Assembly (NCBI GenBank): GCA_005239955.1
Contig: SBAW01000036.1
Location: 1-49,940 of the forward strand
Origin: a bacterium
GTDB taxonomy: Bacteria; Patescibacteriota; Minisyncoccia; Phycocordibacterales; SBAW01
Reading direction: 5' to 3'
Length of the DNA: 49,940 nucleotides
The notes under the pieces are model-generated. The model was given only the letters and a program-made list of their open reading frames with translations, ran no database searches and was not told the origin of the DNA. Position numbers and translations under genes: made by a program. Of this stretch, positions 8,398 to 16,881 are shown in pieces. The first letter of the stretch is position 1. Each line of letters starts with the position of its first letter.

Positions 8398-8473
8398 GGC
8401 GGCCCTCCCTCACTTGGTTACCAGGATTGAGCCTGGCACTCATAAGCCCCGGGCTACCGGGGCATCCAGAGCT
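8398..8473 (-). promoter_or_regulatory. Structured 5' leader of the transporter gene with two hairpins and a Shine-Dalgarno site
   Basis: Two hairpins lie between the promoter and the ATG. The first is 8446-8463 (GCCCCGG / CCGGGGC, 4-nt loop), the second 8419-8438 (TGCCAGG / CCTGGTA in sense, one wobble pair). GGAGG follows at 8404-8408, 6 nt from the start codon. The layout could be a cis-regulatory RNA, but I cannot match it to a named riboswitch class. Confidence 0.5.
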
Positions 8474-8502
8474 TATTTAAGCACAAAAAAATAAAAAGTC
8501 AA
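8474..8502 (-). promoter_or_regulatory. Sigma-70-type promoter of the transporter cassette
   Basis: The -35 TTGACT (8497-8502) and -10 TAAATA (8474-8479) have the ideal 17-nt spacing. The -35 begins 8 nt after the stop codon of the upstream cytidylyltransferase gene. The leader from the expected start point is about 70 nt, in contrast to the leaderless native genes. Confidence 0.7.
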
Positions 8503-8509
8503 TCGCTCG

Positions 8510-9235
8510 CTAACTGATCCCCCACTTTCGGCGCATTTTAAATTCAGCGAGATCCCATTCTTCCTGCGTATCGATATCAGCGATGCCGCTCCCGTCCATC
8601 ACGTAGCCGTAGGTACTGTCTCCCCAGAGCTTGCGATCCCCTTCAAACAGATTTTTTGTGCGGAAGGCATAGATCGCAGAATTGCCCACGTACGATTTGG
8701 CAACATCTTGATTGCGGTGTGTGATCGCCTTTAGCGGCGCTCCATCCCCGACGCGGCCAAGGAGTCCCCCTTCTCCAATATGATACTGCTTGAGGTAGCT
8801 GTAGTGTCCGGGTGTCTCGGAAATACCGAGGAGTGAGTCAAAATCTTTTCTGGTGGCCATAATCTCCGCGACTTCGCGAATATGCTTCGCTTCCCTGCCA
8901 ACCGACGAAGGTTCAAGAAGCACAAAATGTTCCGGAGCGTAACCACCCTTTTTTAACTCTTCAAGGGCAAAACGAAGCGCGTCAGCCACATACGCCGTAT
9001 CGCCAGCAAGTTCTTTGGGTTCCATAAATGGCACCTCGGCGCCGTATCTTTTAGCGATAGCGGCAATTTCCTCATCGTCAGTCACCACAACAACGTGATC
9101 AAACGCGCCGGATTCTTTCGCCACTTCAATCGTCCACGCGATAAGTGGCTTGCCGAGAAAATCTTTAACATTTTTGCGTGGTAGTCGCTTTGAACCGCCG
9201 CGCGCCGGAATGAGAGCGAGAGTTTTTGACGTCAT
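8510..9235 (-). CDS. Acylneuraminate (nonulosonate) cytidylyltransferase, copy 2
   Basis: The protein is 241 residues with the start at ATG 9235, 10 nt after the upstream gene's stop. A 100-residue upstream extension exists but overlaps that gene and is not conserved-looking. LALIPARGGSKRLPRKN at the N-terminus, VVVTDDEEI, LLEPSS and HRNQDVAKSYVGNSAIYAF fit the NeuA family. Copy 1 has LQPTSPLRT where this one has LLEPSSVGR, so the sugar-binding loops differ and the two probably use different nonulosonates. DIDTQEEWDLA near the C-terminus is the usual family ending. With the NeuB and NeuC copies at 6279-7382 and 3998-5242 it completes a second pathway set, now split by the transporter cassette. 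Confidence 0.92.
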   Translation of the reverse strand: MTSKTLALIPARGGSKRLPRKNVKDFLGKPLIAWTIEVAKESGAFDHVVVVTDDEEIAAIAKRYGAEVPFMEPKELAGDTAYVADALRFALEELKKGGYAPEHFVLLEPSSVGREAKHIREVAEIMATRKDFDSLLGISETPGHYSYLKQYHIGEGGLLGRVGDGAPLKAITHRNQDVAKSYVGNSAIYAFRTKNLFEGDRKLWGDSTYGYVMDGSGIADIDTQEEWDLAEFKMRRKWGIS

Positions 9236-9245
9236 CGTTTTGCCA

Positions 9246-10607
9246 TCATATAGGAAGGCAGGAAAGAATGCATTCGACAATACGTTTCCCTGATCCCCCG
9301 TCAGTAAAAACACACTGATCGGCAACGATTTTCCTTCGCCCTTCGCTTCCTCGTGCTGGATTTTCGAGGAGCTCATGCATGTGTCGGAGTAACTCTTCCG
9401 GTGAGTGTGCGAGAAACACACCTCCCGTATCGACGATTGGTTTAAAGTGGGTGTAATCGTAATACTGACGTACCGACTCGTCGTAAGGTCGCTCCCTCTT
9501 CCCATCAAACGCGATATTGATAATCGGTTTATCAAAGATCGAGGCTTCGATATTCATGGTCGAAGCGGTCGCAATAACAAGATCGGCGTAGCGCGTGAGG
9601 CGCATGAGATTTTGGAGTTCATCATCGGTGAGCTCTGCGCTCTTATAAACCCCGCTTGAAGTTAAGACCCCGAACCGGTGCACGAGAGTGTGACGAAGCT
9701 TCCCGAGTGCGGATTCATCAACAGGGTACGCGGGATGAAGGCTCATGAGGACCTGGACGCTCTTCCCCATCAGGTCTTCTTCGATAAAGCGGTCAAGAAG
9801 CGGCCACACATCATGTCCATGAGGAGCGAGAAGAAGCCCCGGTTCGAGATAGAGAATAAGTTTTTTATTGGGGTCAAGTCCGAACATTTTGAAAAACGCG
9901 GCACGATCAGTCGTGTCGGGCTGGAAATACATATCGTATTGCGGTACGCCCGCAACAAATATTGAAGAAGTGGGATAGTCGTGGAGTGAGCTGACTTCTC
10001 GCTTCATGCGCTCGGTATTGACGATCATACGGTTCGGATGAAAACGGATAAGCCCTTTACTGGTCGGGTTGTCAAAACCTTTAAGCATCCCAACTGTCTG
10101 TACGCCACGACGCGCAGCTTCCCGAAGCATTCGTACGTCCGCGGTTGAAAGAATGTTGCCGGCAAAGACAAGGTCAGGTTGGTATGTTTCAAAGAGCTGC
10201 GTGTATCGCGCTCTCATAAAGAGTATCGAGTCGAGTGCACGCACCAGAGCGTGACCAAGTGGATTATTGAGAAGAAGCTGATAGGTGCGAATAATGAAGC
10301 GCGCAAGGAGTCCCTTCTTTGGGGAGACCGGTCCCCCGCCCATTTGAATATCGATTGTCTCTGTACGAACGAGGTTCCGGAGAAACTTCAACCACAATCG
10401 CTCAAAACGACCGTGGTGACGGATATCGACGCCTTCAACGCGGACGTTTTCGCTCCTGAATCGAGCGGCATAGTCTTTTACCTTCTTGGTATCGGTGATG
10501 ATAACGATCTGTAAATCTTTTTCTGAAACAAGCGTGGGGAGTACATCTGTTGCAAGAATGTTTTTGGCAATGAAGCCGTCATCAATGACAAGAAAAATGG
10601 TTTTCAT
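9246..10607 (-). CDS. GT-B-fold transferase, CDP-glycerol glycerophosphotransferase-like
   Basis: The protein is 453 residues. It has an N-terminal Rossmann-like half (IFLVIDDGFIAKNIL), a linker with LVFAGNILSTADVRMLREA, and a C-terminal half containing KLILYLEPG, MSLHPAYP, the phosphate-binding-like ATASTMNIEASIFDKPIINI, and a final FTDGGSGKRIVE. This arrangement resembles CDP-glycerol transferases, KDO transferases and polysialyltransferase-like capsule enzymes. Its place directly before the cytidylyltransferase suggests it uses the CMP-nonulosonate, which is an inference from context. It overlaps the upstream glycosyltransferase gene by 4 nt and has no Shine-Dalgarno site. Confidence 0.75.
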   Translation of the reverse strand: MKTIFLVIDDGFIAKNILATDVLPTLVSEKDLQIVIITDTKKVKDYAARFRSENVRVEGVDIRHHGRFERLWLKFLRNLVRTETIDIQMGGGPVSPKKGLLARFIIRTYQLLLNNPLGHALVRALDSILFMRARYTQLFETYQPDLVFAGNILSTADVRMLREAARRGVQTVGMLKGFDNPTSKGLIRFHPNRMIVNTERMKREVSSLHDYPTSSIFVAGVPQYDMYFQPDTTDRAAFFKMFGLDPNKKLILYLEPGLLLAPHGHDVWPLLDRFIEEDLMGKSVQVLMSLHPAYPVDESALGKLRHTLVHRFGVLTSSGVYKSAELTDDELQNLMRLTRYADLVIATASTMNIEASIFDKPIINIAFDGKRERPYDESVRQYYDYTHFKPIVDTGGVFLAHSPEELLRHMHELLENPARGSEGRRKIVADQCVFTDGGSGKRIVECILSCLPI

Positions 10608-11746
10608 GTGTTTGGCGCAGCATGACGGATAAATTCTACAATCGTTTCTCCGCGTTTTGCCCAGGTAAACTGCTCCACACGCTTGCGCGCCTCTCTTGCA
10701 AGGCGCTCGCCCTCTGCCTCATCGGCAAGAAGCGCTTTAATGGCCCGGGCAAACGAATGTGGGTCGTCAGCCTCCGCAAGCATTGCAGTATTTTCTGAAA
10801 CAACCTCACGGGTTGACGGAAGATCGCTCGCAACAATAGGGCGACCGCTCGCCATATATTCAAGGAGCTTCATGGGCGAGGTGTAGTGGCGGCCAATACT
10901 CGCTTTCCCCGATGTGGGAAGTACAAGGATATCCGCGGCTCTCTGCCACAGGGGTATTTTTTCGTGGGGTTGATGTCCTATGATTTTTATCCGCGGCGAA
11001 GATCCATATTTTCTTGAAAATGTAGCGACATCTGCCAGTGTCCCGCCGACAAAGACGACGAGCGCGCTGCCTTGAAGGAGTACGGCAGCCTGAGCCAGCG
11101 TTTCAACTCCCTTCCATTCGTAGAGATGCCCAGTATAGAGGACAATCGGTGCATCAAGCGGGAGGTTGAGTGTTTTACGCGCCTCTTCCTTTTCCATATC
11201 AATCGAAAATGCCGTGACATCAACCCCACCTGGCACATGGATAATACGCCGTGGCGCTATGGCAAAGGTTCGTGTTAATTCGTTTGCCATCCATGCCGTA
11301 ATGGCTACGATGCCGCGCATACGACGTAGCAGCGTGCGAAAGAGAAACGTCTTTCGTGTCGGAAACACATGGAGTTCGTAGAAGCAGTGTGGGAAAAAAA
11401 GTGAGACGAGAGACATTGCTTGTGGTTCATTAGAAAAAATCGCGTCGGTCTTTTGTGCGTGTCGAAGAAGATAGATGAGTGTTGTCACTCCAAAGGTGAC
11501 TGAGCTTATCCAGAATGCCAGGGACCGGAGAGGTGGTATTCCAAAGAAATCAAGTGTTTTAAGGTACGCCACCTCAGTATGTAAAAGATGTGAAGGCCCG
11601 GCCGATACACCTAGCCGACGTGGTGCGAGTATAGTCACGGAGGCTCCCGCCTCTCTCATCGCACGAGCCGTCTCCCTCGTCCACAACGATGCCGCTTTCT
11701 CGCTGGGGAAACGTCCGTGAAAAATGTACCAAATAGGTGTCGACAT
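10604..11746 (-). CDS. Family 4-type glycosyltransferase
   Basis: The protein is 380 residues with GT-B architecture: an N-terminal acceptor domain (IFHGRFPSEKAASLWTRE) and a C-terminal donor domain with PGGVDVTAF, VLYTGHLYEWKGVETLAQA, and the E-x7-E-like stretch SPMKLLEYMASGRPIVASD. These are typical of retaining GT4 enzymes that transfer a sugar from a nucleotide sugar. It is the first gene of the minus-strand nonulosonate block and starts 38 nt from the divergent plus-strand gene at 11785, so the short gap holds both promoters. Donor and acceptor are unknown. Confidence 0.88.
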   Translation of the reverse strand: MSTPIWYIFHGRFPSEKAASLWTRETARAMREAGASVTILAPRRLGVSAGPSHLLHTEVAYLKTLDFFGIPPLRSLAFWISSVTFGVTTLIYLLRHAQKTDAIFSNEPQAMSLVSLFFPHCFYELHVFPTRKTFLFRTLLRRMRGIVAITAWMANELTRTFAIAPRRIIHVPGGVDVTAFSIDMEKEEARKTLNLPLDAPIVLYTGHLYEWKGVETLAQAAVLLQGSALVVFVGGTLADVATFSRKYGSSPRIKIIGHQPHEKIPLWQRAADILVLPTSGKASIGRHYTSPMKLLEYMASGRPIVASDLPSTREVVSENTAMLAEADDPHSFARAIKALLADEAEGERLAREARKRVEQFTWAKRGETIVEFIRHAAPNT

Positions 11747-11772
11747 GAGTTTCTGTGGTTCGTATTCTTTAC

Positions 11773-11778
11773 TATACT
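11773..11778 (+). promoter_or_regulatory. -10 box for a leaderless start, divergent promoter gap
   Basis: TATACT lies only 6 nt before the ATG at 11785, so transcription would start at or next to the start codon. The -35 is weak. On the opposite strand the same sequence reads TATAGT, 27 nt before the ATG of the divergent glycosyltransferase (11746), so the 38-nt gap serves both directions. Confidence 0.6.
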
Positions 11779-11784
11779 GCCTCT

Positions 11785-13008
11785 ATGATTGAGAGGGTGA
11801 CGTCGTGCCGTGTGTGCGGAGGGACTAGTCTGACGCCGTTTTTTGATCTTGGGGAGCAGCCGTTTGCGAACGCGCTCCTTAAAAATCCGAATGACCCTGA
11901 TCCTCGGTATCCCCTTGCACTTTTATTCTGTAACACCTGCTCGCTGGTACAACTGACACATCGCGCCTCGGAGCGGGAACTGTTTGCTCATTATGTGTGG
12001 GTGTCGGGCACATCAACCGCGATACACTCCTTTAGCGAACAATTCTCCGATGAACTTCTCCGCCGCGCACCTTTGGCAAAGAATGGGTACGTCCTCGAAA
12101 TTGCCAGCAACGACGGCACCATGCTGAAGCCCTTTCTTAAACGTGGGTTAGAGGTCCTCGGTATCGATCCGGCAGAAAATATTGCGGCGATGGCGAACCA
12201 AGCCGGCATACCAACCGAGCCCGTCTTTTGGAGTAGGGAGGCGGCTCGCGACCTCGTGACTCGTAAAGGTCCCTCCCCCATCATCTTCGCGCGCAATGTG
12301 CTCCCTCATGTGAGCAATCAGCGCGATTTCGCTGAAGGTCTATCAATCGCGCTTGCGGAGGACGGCGTTCTTGCGATCGAGATTCACTACGCGGGCGTCA
12401 TCCTCAAGGATCTCCACTACGACTCGATTTACCACGAACATCACTGCTACTTCAGTCTCAGAGCGGTCGAACGACTCCTTAGCGAATGTGGACTCCAGGC
12501 CTTCGACATCATGCAAAGCCCCATCAATGCCGGTAACATCATTCTCTACCTTCGTAAGGGTCCGCAGTCACCCTCTCCTACTCTCGCCACCTTGAGAGCG
12601 GAAGAAGAGGCGCAAGGCGTACATCAACTTGGTCCGTGGCAGGAGTTTGCAATACGGGCAAAGCACCATAAAGAGGAGCTCGTTGCCCTCCTAGGGAAAC
12701 TCCTGAGCGAGGGAAAAAGTATCGCGGGGTATGGGGCCTCCGCGCGAAGCTCGACAATGCTTAACTTCTGTGGAATAGATAATGAGATCCTGCCCGTTAT
12801 CGCAGATAAGAGCCCGCTCAAGCAAGGACTCGTGACTGCGGGGACGCATATCAAGATCGTGAGCCCTGCCGAGATGCTCAAAGAAGCTCCCGACATTGTC
12901 ATGCTCCTCGCGTGGAATTTTAAAGAAGAAATCGTCGCGGAACTTCGAAATTCTTACGATTACACGGGTCGCTTCCTGACACCGTTCCCCACTATCTCTA
13001 TTGAATAA
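11785..13008 (+). CDS. C-methyltransferase-type SAM-dependent sugar methyltransferase
   Basis: The protein is 407 residues with the start at ATG 11785, 6 nt after TATACT. A GTG at 11755 is in frame but would place the -10 inside the gene. The N-terminal zinc-binding domain starts with CRVCGG and includes FDLGEQPFANALL and a second CNTC pair. The central Rossmann domain has VLEIASNDGTML and FARNVLPHV. The C-terminal domain has GKSIAGYGASARSSTMLN and KQGLVTAGTHI. This three-domain order is that of NovU/TylCIII-like C-methyltransferases acting on NDP-4-keto-deoxysugars. It opens the plus-strand sugar operon, 2 nt before the heptose kinase gene, which suggests a branched or modified heptose or deoxysugar product. 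Confidence 0.88.
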   Translation: MIERVTSCRVCGGTSLTPFFDLGEQPFANALLKNPNDPDPRYPLALLFCNTCSLVQLTHRASERELFAHYVWVSGTSTAIHSFSEQFSDELLRRAPLAKNGYVLEIASNDGTMLKPFLKRGLEVLGIDPAENIAAMANQAGIPTEPVFWSREAARDLVTRKGPSPIIFARNVLPHVSNQRDFAEGLSIALAEDGVLAIEIHYAGVILKDLHYDSIYHEHHCYFSLRAVERLLSECGLQAFDIMQSPINAGNIILYLRKGPQSPSPTLATLRAEEEAQGVHQLGPWQEFAIRAKHHKEELVALLGKLLSEGKSIAGYGASARSSTMLNFCGIDNEILPVIADKSPLKQGLVTAGTHIKIVSPAEMLKEAPDIVMLLAWNFKEEIVAELRNSYDYTGRFLTPFPTISIE

Positions 13009-13010
13009 CT

Positions 13011-14018
13011 ATGATCATCGTTCGAGCACCCCTTCGCATTAGTTTTGTCGGCGGCGGTACCGATTTGGCTACCTTCTATCGGCAATCGCCCGGGCGCGTG
13101 CTTTCTGGTGCTATTGATAAGTATGTTTATGTGACGATCGCCGAGATTCCGTTTAAAAAAATTGCGGTCCGGTATGCGGAAGGCGAGCGCGTCGACCATC
13201 CACGGGAGCTGAAGCATAAGCGCATTCGCGAGGCACTCCTTGACCTCGGGCTCGAAAGCCATCTGGAGATCGGCACCTTCTCCAATCTCCCGGGGCAAAC
13301 AGGTCTTGGTTCCTCATCGGCCTTCTCCGTTGCGCTCATTAAAGGTCTTAATCTCCTGAAGAAAAATAAGATTGATACCGCGACATGCGCGGAAGGTGCT
13401 TGCCGACTCGAGATTGATCTTGTCGGAGAACCAATCGGTAAGCAGGACCAATACGCCTCTGCCTTTGGCGGAATAAATGTCATTCAGTTCAATCCTGATG
13501 AATCAGTGACAGTCGAACCCCAGCTCCTCGGGTTTAAGGAGCGTCTCGACCTCGAAAACAATCTCGTCCTTTTCTTTACCGGCATCACGAGGGAAGCCGC
13601 GTCAGTTCTTACTGAGCAAAAGCAAAAGACGACGAGCGGTATTAATATCGAGACGCTCAAAAAGATGGCCGACTCCGTTTCTGATTTTAAGGATGCACTG
13701 TTCGCCGGTGATTTTAAACGTCTCGGAGCGATGCTCCACGAAGGATGGCTCCGGAAAAAATCGCTCGCCTCAAATATGTCGAACCCCGCAATCGACGACC
13801 TCTATGACTCGGCACTCGCCTCTGGTGCCTGGGGAGGCAAGATCCTGGGCGCCGGTGGAGGCGGATGTCTCCTTTTTGTTGTTGACCCACAAAAACGAGG
13901 AGCGGTGGAAGAAACTCTCCGAAAGGTGGCGAGGAAGCATGGACTCAGTGATGCAGACGTCATCCCCTTCTCATTCGTTCATTCCGGTGTTGAAGTAGTG
14001 ACAAATAGTGCTCATTAA
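13011..14018 (+). CDS. hddA: D-glycero-alpha-D-manno-heptose 7-phosphate kinase
   Basis: The protein is 335 residues and a GHMP kinase. MIIVRAPLRISFVGGGTDL is the HddA-type N-terminus, LPGQTGLGSSSAF is the ATP-binding glycine/serine loop, and GAGGGGCLLFV is the C-terminal GHMP motif. It phosphorylates D,D-heptose 7-phosphate at C1. It is the second step of the GDP-heptose route, and the first- and later-step enzymes are adjacent (14022-14627 and 15658-16857), which makes the assignment firm. The length is typical. No Shine-Dalgarno site precedes the ATG. Confidence 0.94.
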   Translation: MIIVRAPLRISFVGGGTDLATFYRQSPGRVLSGAIDKYVYVTIAEIPFKKIAVRYAEGERVDHPRELKHKRIREALLDLGLESHLEIGTFSNLPGQTGLGSSSAFSVALIKGLNLLKKNKIDTATCAEGACRLEIDLVGEPIGKQDQYASAFGGINVIQFNPDESVTVEPQLLGFKERLDLENNLVLFFTGITREAASVLTEQKQKTTSGINIETLKKMADSVSDFKDALFAGDFKRLGAMLHEGWLRKKSLASNMSNPAIDDLYDSALASGAWGGKILGAGGGGCLLFVVDPQKRGAVEETLRKVARKHGLSDADVIPFSFVHSGVEVVTNSAH

Positions 14019-14021
14019 AAT

Positions 14022-14627
14022 ATGGAGTCATTTATTAAAGAGTTCTCGGCAAAAGCGACACAGGCGATTCTTGCATTGCCAAGCAAGGAAATCGCCAAGG
14101 CGCTCGCGATTCTTCAGGGCGTCTATGAGCGGGAAGGCCGTATTTACGTGTTTGGAAATGGCGGGTCGCTTGCGCTTGCGACTCATTTCGTCGCCGACCT
14201 CAATAAAACGGTTTTTAGCCACAATCTTGATAAGCACACGAGGCGCTTCCAAGCGATTCGCCTTCCGTCAACCGAGTCCGAACTAACCGCATGGGCGAAT
14301 GACGTTGGCTACGACATGGTATTTGCCGGGCCACTCCAGAATTATCTCCAAGACCATGATGCGATCATCGCGATTTCAAGTTCAGGGAACTCGCCGAACA
14401 TTATAAAAGCGGTTGAGCTGGCTAAGAAAAATGGCAACCCCGTTATTGGTATGTCAGGATTTGATGGCGGGAAGCTCAATCAACTCGCTGATGCGAAGAT
14501 CTTGGTGACAACGCCAAAGGGTGAATACGAGGTCGTCGAGGGCGTACATGCTGTTGTCCTTCACCTTATCGTCAAATATTTCAAGAACTATTTCGACTAC
14601 TTGGTAGAGCTCGGGAAAGCAAAATGA
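14022..14627 (+). CDS. gmhA: Sedoheptulose 7-phosphate isomerase (SIS domain)
   Basis: The protein is 201 residues with one SIS fold. FGNGGSLALATHFVADL is the sugar-phosphate loop (family consensus GNGGSAADAxHxAxEL), AISSSGNSPNI is the second SIS loop, and EGVHAVVLHLI supplies the late glutamate and histidine expected in the active site. It converts sedoheptulose 7-phosphate to D-glycero-D-manno-heptose 7-phosphate. It lies 3 nt after hddA and overlaps the next gene by 4 nt. The neighbouring kinase and phosphatase/guanylyltransferase support the call over a generic SIS protein. Confidence 0.92.
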   Translation: MESFIKEFSAKATQAILALPSKEIAKALAILQGVYEREGRIYVFGNGGSLALATHFVADLNKTVFSHNLDKHTRRFQAIRLPSTESELTAWANDVGYDMVFAGPLQNYLQDHDAIIAISSSGNSPNIIKAVELAKKNGNPVIGMSGFDGGKLNQLADAKILVTTPKGEYEVVEGVHAVVLHLIVKYFKNYFDYLVELGKAK

Positions 14628-15661
14628 AACGGACAGTATTGGTCACCGGCAACCGCGGCTACATCGGCTGTGTGCTGACTCCCCTCCTCATGGAGCGTGG
14701 TTACCGCGTCATTGGACTTGATACCGGCTACTACGACGAGGTGGCGATGCCGCGCGTCCCTGAACCAAGTCAGCAGGTACGAAAAGATATTCGTGATGTC
14801 TCTGCGGACGATCTCGCGGGAGTCGAAGCGGTTGTTCATCTTGCGGCACTTTCAAACGACCCATTAGGTGAGCTCACGCCAGGCATCACCGAAGAAATAA
14901 ACCGTGATGCAACGATACGGCTTGCGAAGCTCGCAAAAGAAGCGGGAGTGAATCGGTTTGTCTATGCCTCGTCGCAAAGCATGTACGGCGTTTCCGATAC
15001 TTCCTCCGAAATTACGGAAGATATGGGAAGTGCCGAACATTCCATTACTGCCTACGCGCGCACGAAATGGGAAGCGGAAGTAGAGCTCAAGAAATTGCAC
15101 GATGATACGTTTACCGTGGTGTGCCTCCGTCCTTCAACAGTGTTTGGGGCAAGCTCACGACTCCGTACCGATATCGTTTTTAATAATTTTGTCGCTTGTG
15201 CATATACAACCGGAAAGATTGAAGTCAGAAGCGATGGGAGCCCATGGCGCCCTGTGATCCATGTACGCGATACCTGCGCGGCGTTTATCGCTTGTCTTGA
15301 AGTCCCAAAAGAACTGGTCGGCGACGAATCATTCAATGTAGGAATTCCGGGAGGCAATTACACGGTGCGGCAACTTGCGGAAGCGGCACAGCGGGTGGTT
15401 CCCGGAAGTACACTCACTTTTACCGGCGAACATACCGACGGCCGAAGTTATCGCGTATCCTTTGAAAAAATCCTGTCGGTACTGAAGGACTATTTCAAAC
15501 CGGAGTGGAATCTTGACCGCGGCGGAAAGGAGCTTGTGGAATTTTTTAAAAAAATCAACTTTACCGAAACGCAGTTCCGCGGCCGTGATACGAACCGCCT
15601 TAAACAAGTTAACTTTTTATATCAGAACGACCGACTTACAAGTGAGCTTCAGTGGAAATGA
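14624..15661 (+). CDS. NAD-dependent sugar epimerase/dehydratase (extended SDR)
   Basis: The protein is 345 residues. VTGNRGYIG near the N-terminus is the NAD-binding glycine loop. HLAALSNDPLGELTP is a subfamily signature shared with two other SDRs in this window (18970 and 24838). The catalytic set is the serine of YASSQSMYG and YARTK (Tyr-x3-Lys). It therefore looks active and acts on a nucleotide sugar. Its place inside the GDP-heptose genes suggests GDP-heptose or a derivative as substrate, for example 4-reduction or epimerisation, but this is inference. It overlaps gmhA by 4 nt and the next gene by 4 nt. Confidence 0.85.
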   Translation: MKRTVLVTGNRGYIGCVLTPLLMERGYRVIGLDTGYYDEVAMPRVPEPSQQVRKDIRDVSADDLAGVEAVVHLAALSNDPLGELTPGITEEINRDATIRLAKLAKEAGVNRFVYASSQSMYGVSDTSSEITEDMGSAEHSITAYARTKWEAEVELKKLHDDTFTVVCLRPSTVFGASSRLRTDIVFNNFVACAYTTGKIEVRSDGSPWRPVIHVRDTCAAFIACLEVPKELVGDESFNVGIPGGNYTVRQLAEAAQRVVPGSTLTFTGEHTDGRSYRVSFEKILSVLKDYFKPEWNLDRGGKELVEFFKKINFTETQFRGRDTNRLKQVNFLYQNDRLTSELQWK

Positions 15662-16857
15662 GGATTCGCCAAGCAGTCATTCTCGCGGGAGGACAAGGAA
15701 CGAGACTTCGACCGCTTACTCTCACAACGGCGAAACCCATGATCCCCTTCCATGGGAAACCATTTGCGCATTACCTCGTTGACCTTTTGAAGAAAAACGG
15801 GATTGAAGAGATTATTTTTTTAACGGGGTACCTCGGCGAGCAGTTCCCTGCCTATTTCGGCGATGGGTCAACTTTTGGACTCAACATTAAATACAACGAC
15901 ACGCCGCTTGAGGACGATACAGGAACGCGCGTGAAAAAAGCGCGTCATCTCTTTGACGAACGATTCCTCCTTATGTACGGCGATAACTACTGGCCGCTTG
16001 ATCTTCCCGCACTCGCCGCCTTTCACGAAAAACGAAAGGTGCCTCTTACGGTAACGGTGTATGAGCGGCCACATTCGGAAGCGAAGAAGAACAATATGCG
16101 CGTTGATGCTGAAGGATTCGTTACGACGTACGATAAAAAACGCGAGACGCCTGGGCTTAACGGTGTTGATATTGGTTTTTTCATTGTTGAGAAAGAAGCG
16201 CTTAATCTTCTTCCCGAATCAAACAGTCTCTTTGAGACGAATGTCATGTGGCCATTAATCCCAAAACACAAACTCGGCGGGTTCCTCTCGAAGCATCCAT
16301 ATTGGGGCTTGACCGACGCCGAACGACTTCCTGGAGTCGCACGCGCGCTCGACCCTGCGCGCAAAGTTGCGTTTCTTGATCGCGACGGCACCATTAACCG
16401 TCGCCCACCCAAAGCAGAATACGTGAAGAACTGGGGAGAGTTTGAATTTCTTCCCGGCTCAATTGACGGCATGAAAATGCTGTCCGAGGCTGGCTATGAA
16501 CTCTATGTCATCTCAAACCAATCGGGGATTGCACGTGGTATGGTCACCCCGGAGGCGCTCGAAGATATTCATTCGCATATGAAGACAGAACTTGCAAAAC
16601 ACGGCATCACTATTCAGGACATTTATTTCTGCCCGCACGGCTGGGACGAGGGTTGCCCGTGCCGAAAGCCTGCTCCGGGCATGCTCTACCAAGCCGCGAG
16701 GGAACATGACATTGATCTCACGCGCGCCATTCTCATTGGGGATGATGAGCGAGATATCGAAGCGGGACGGGCGGGAGGCTGTGCGTCAACATATCTTGTA
16801 TCCGAAGAAGAAACGCTTTTTTCTGTCGCGAAGCAGTTGGCTTCGCAGGCTGCCTGA
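15658..16857 (+). CDS. Fusion of heptose 1-phosphate guanylyltransferase and heptose 1,7-bisphosphate phosphatase
   Basis: The protein is 399 residues with the start at ATG 15658, an ATGA overlap with the previous stop. A GTG 6 nt upstream is possible. Residues 1 to about 230 form an HddC-type nucleotidyltransferase (ILAGGQGTRLRPLT, MYGDNYW). From about 238 a GmhB-type HAD phosphatase follows: FLDRDGTINRRP (nucleophile Asp), VISNQSGIARGM, and the zinc-ligand cluster CPHGWDEGCPCRKPAPGM, then IGDDERDIEAG. The fusion removes the C7 phosphate and then forms GDP-D-glycero-alpha-D-manno-heptose. Together with hddA and gmhA it completes the route in one operon. Confidence 0.93.
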   Translation: MRIRQAVILAGGQGTRLRPLTLTTAKPMIPFHGKPFAHYLVDLLKKNGIEEIIFLTGYLGEQFPAYFGDGSTFGLNIKYNDTPLEDDTGTRVKKARHLFDERFLLMYGDNYWPLDLPALAAFHEKRKVPLTVTVYERPHSEAKKNNMRVDAEGFVTTYDKKRETPGLNGVDIGFFIVEKEALNLLPESNSLFETNVMWPLIPKHKLGGFLSKHPYWGLTDAERLPGVARALDPARKVAFLDRDGTINRRPPKAEYVKNWGEFEFLPGSIDGMKMLSEAGYELYVISNQSGIARGMVTPEALEDIHSHMKTELAKHGITIQDIYFCPHGWDEGCPCRKPAPGMLYQAAREHDIDLTRAILIGDDERDIEAGRAGGCASTYLVSEEETLFSVAKQLASQAA

Positions 16858-16881
16858 ATATTGCTAGGATGGGTTTTACCA

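Noticed and set aside
8398-8473. Named riboswitch in the transporter leader
   Set aside because: Two hairpins are clear, but I cannot match the conserved core of any riboswitch class by eye.
9236-9535. 100-residue N-terminal extension of cytidylyltransferase copy 2
   Set aside because: It overlaps the end of the upstream transferase gene and has no family similarity; the ATG at 9235 gives the normal start.
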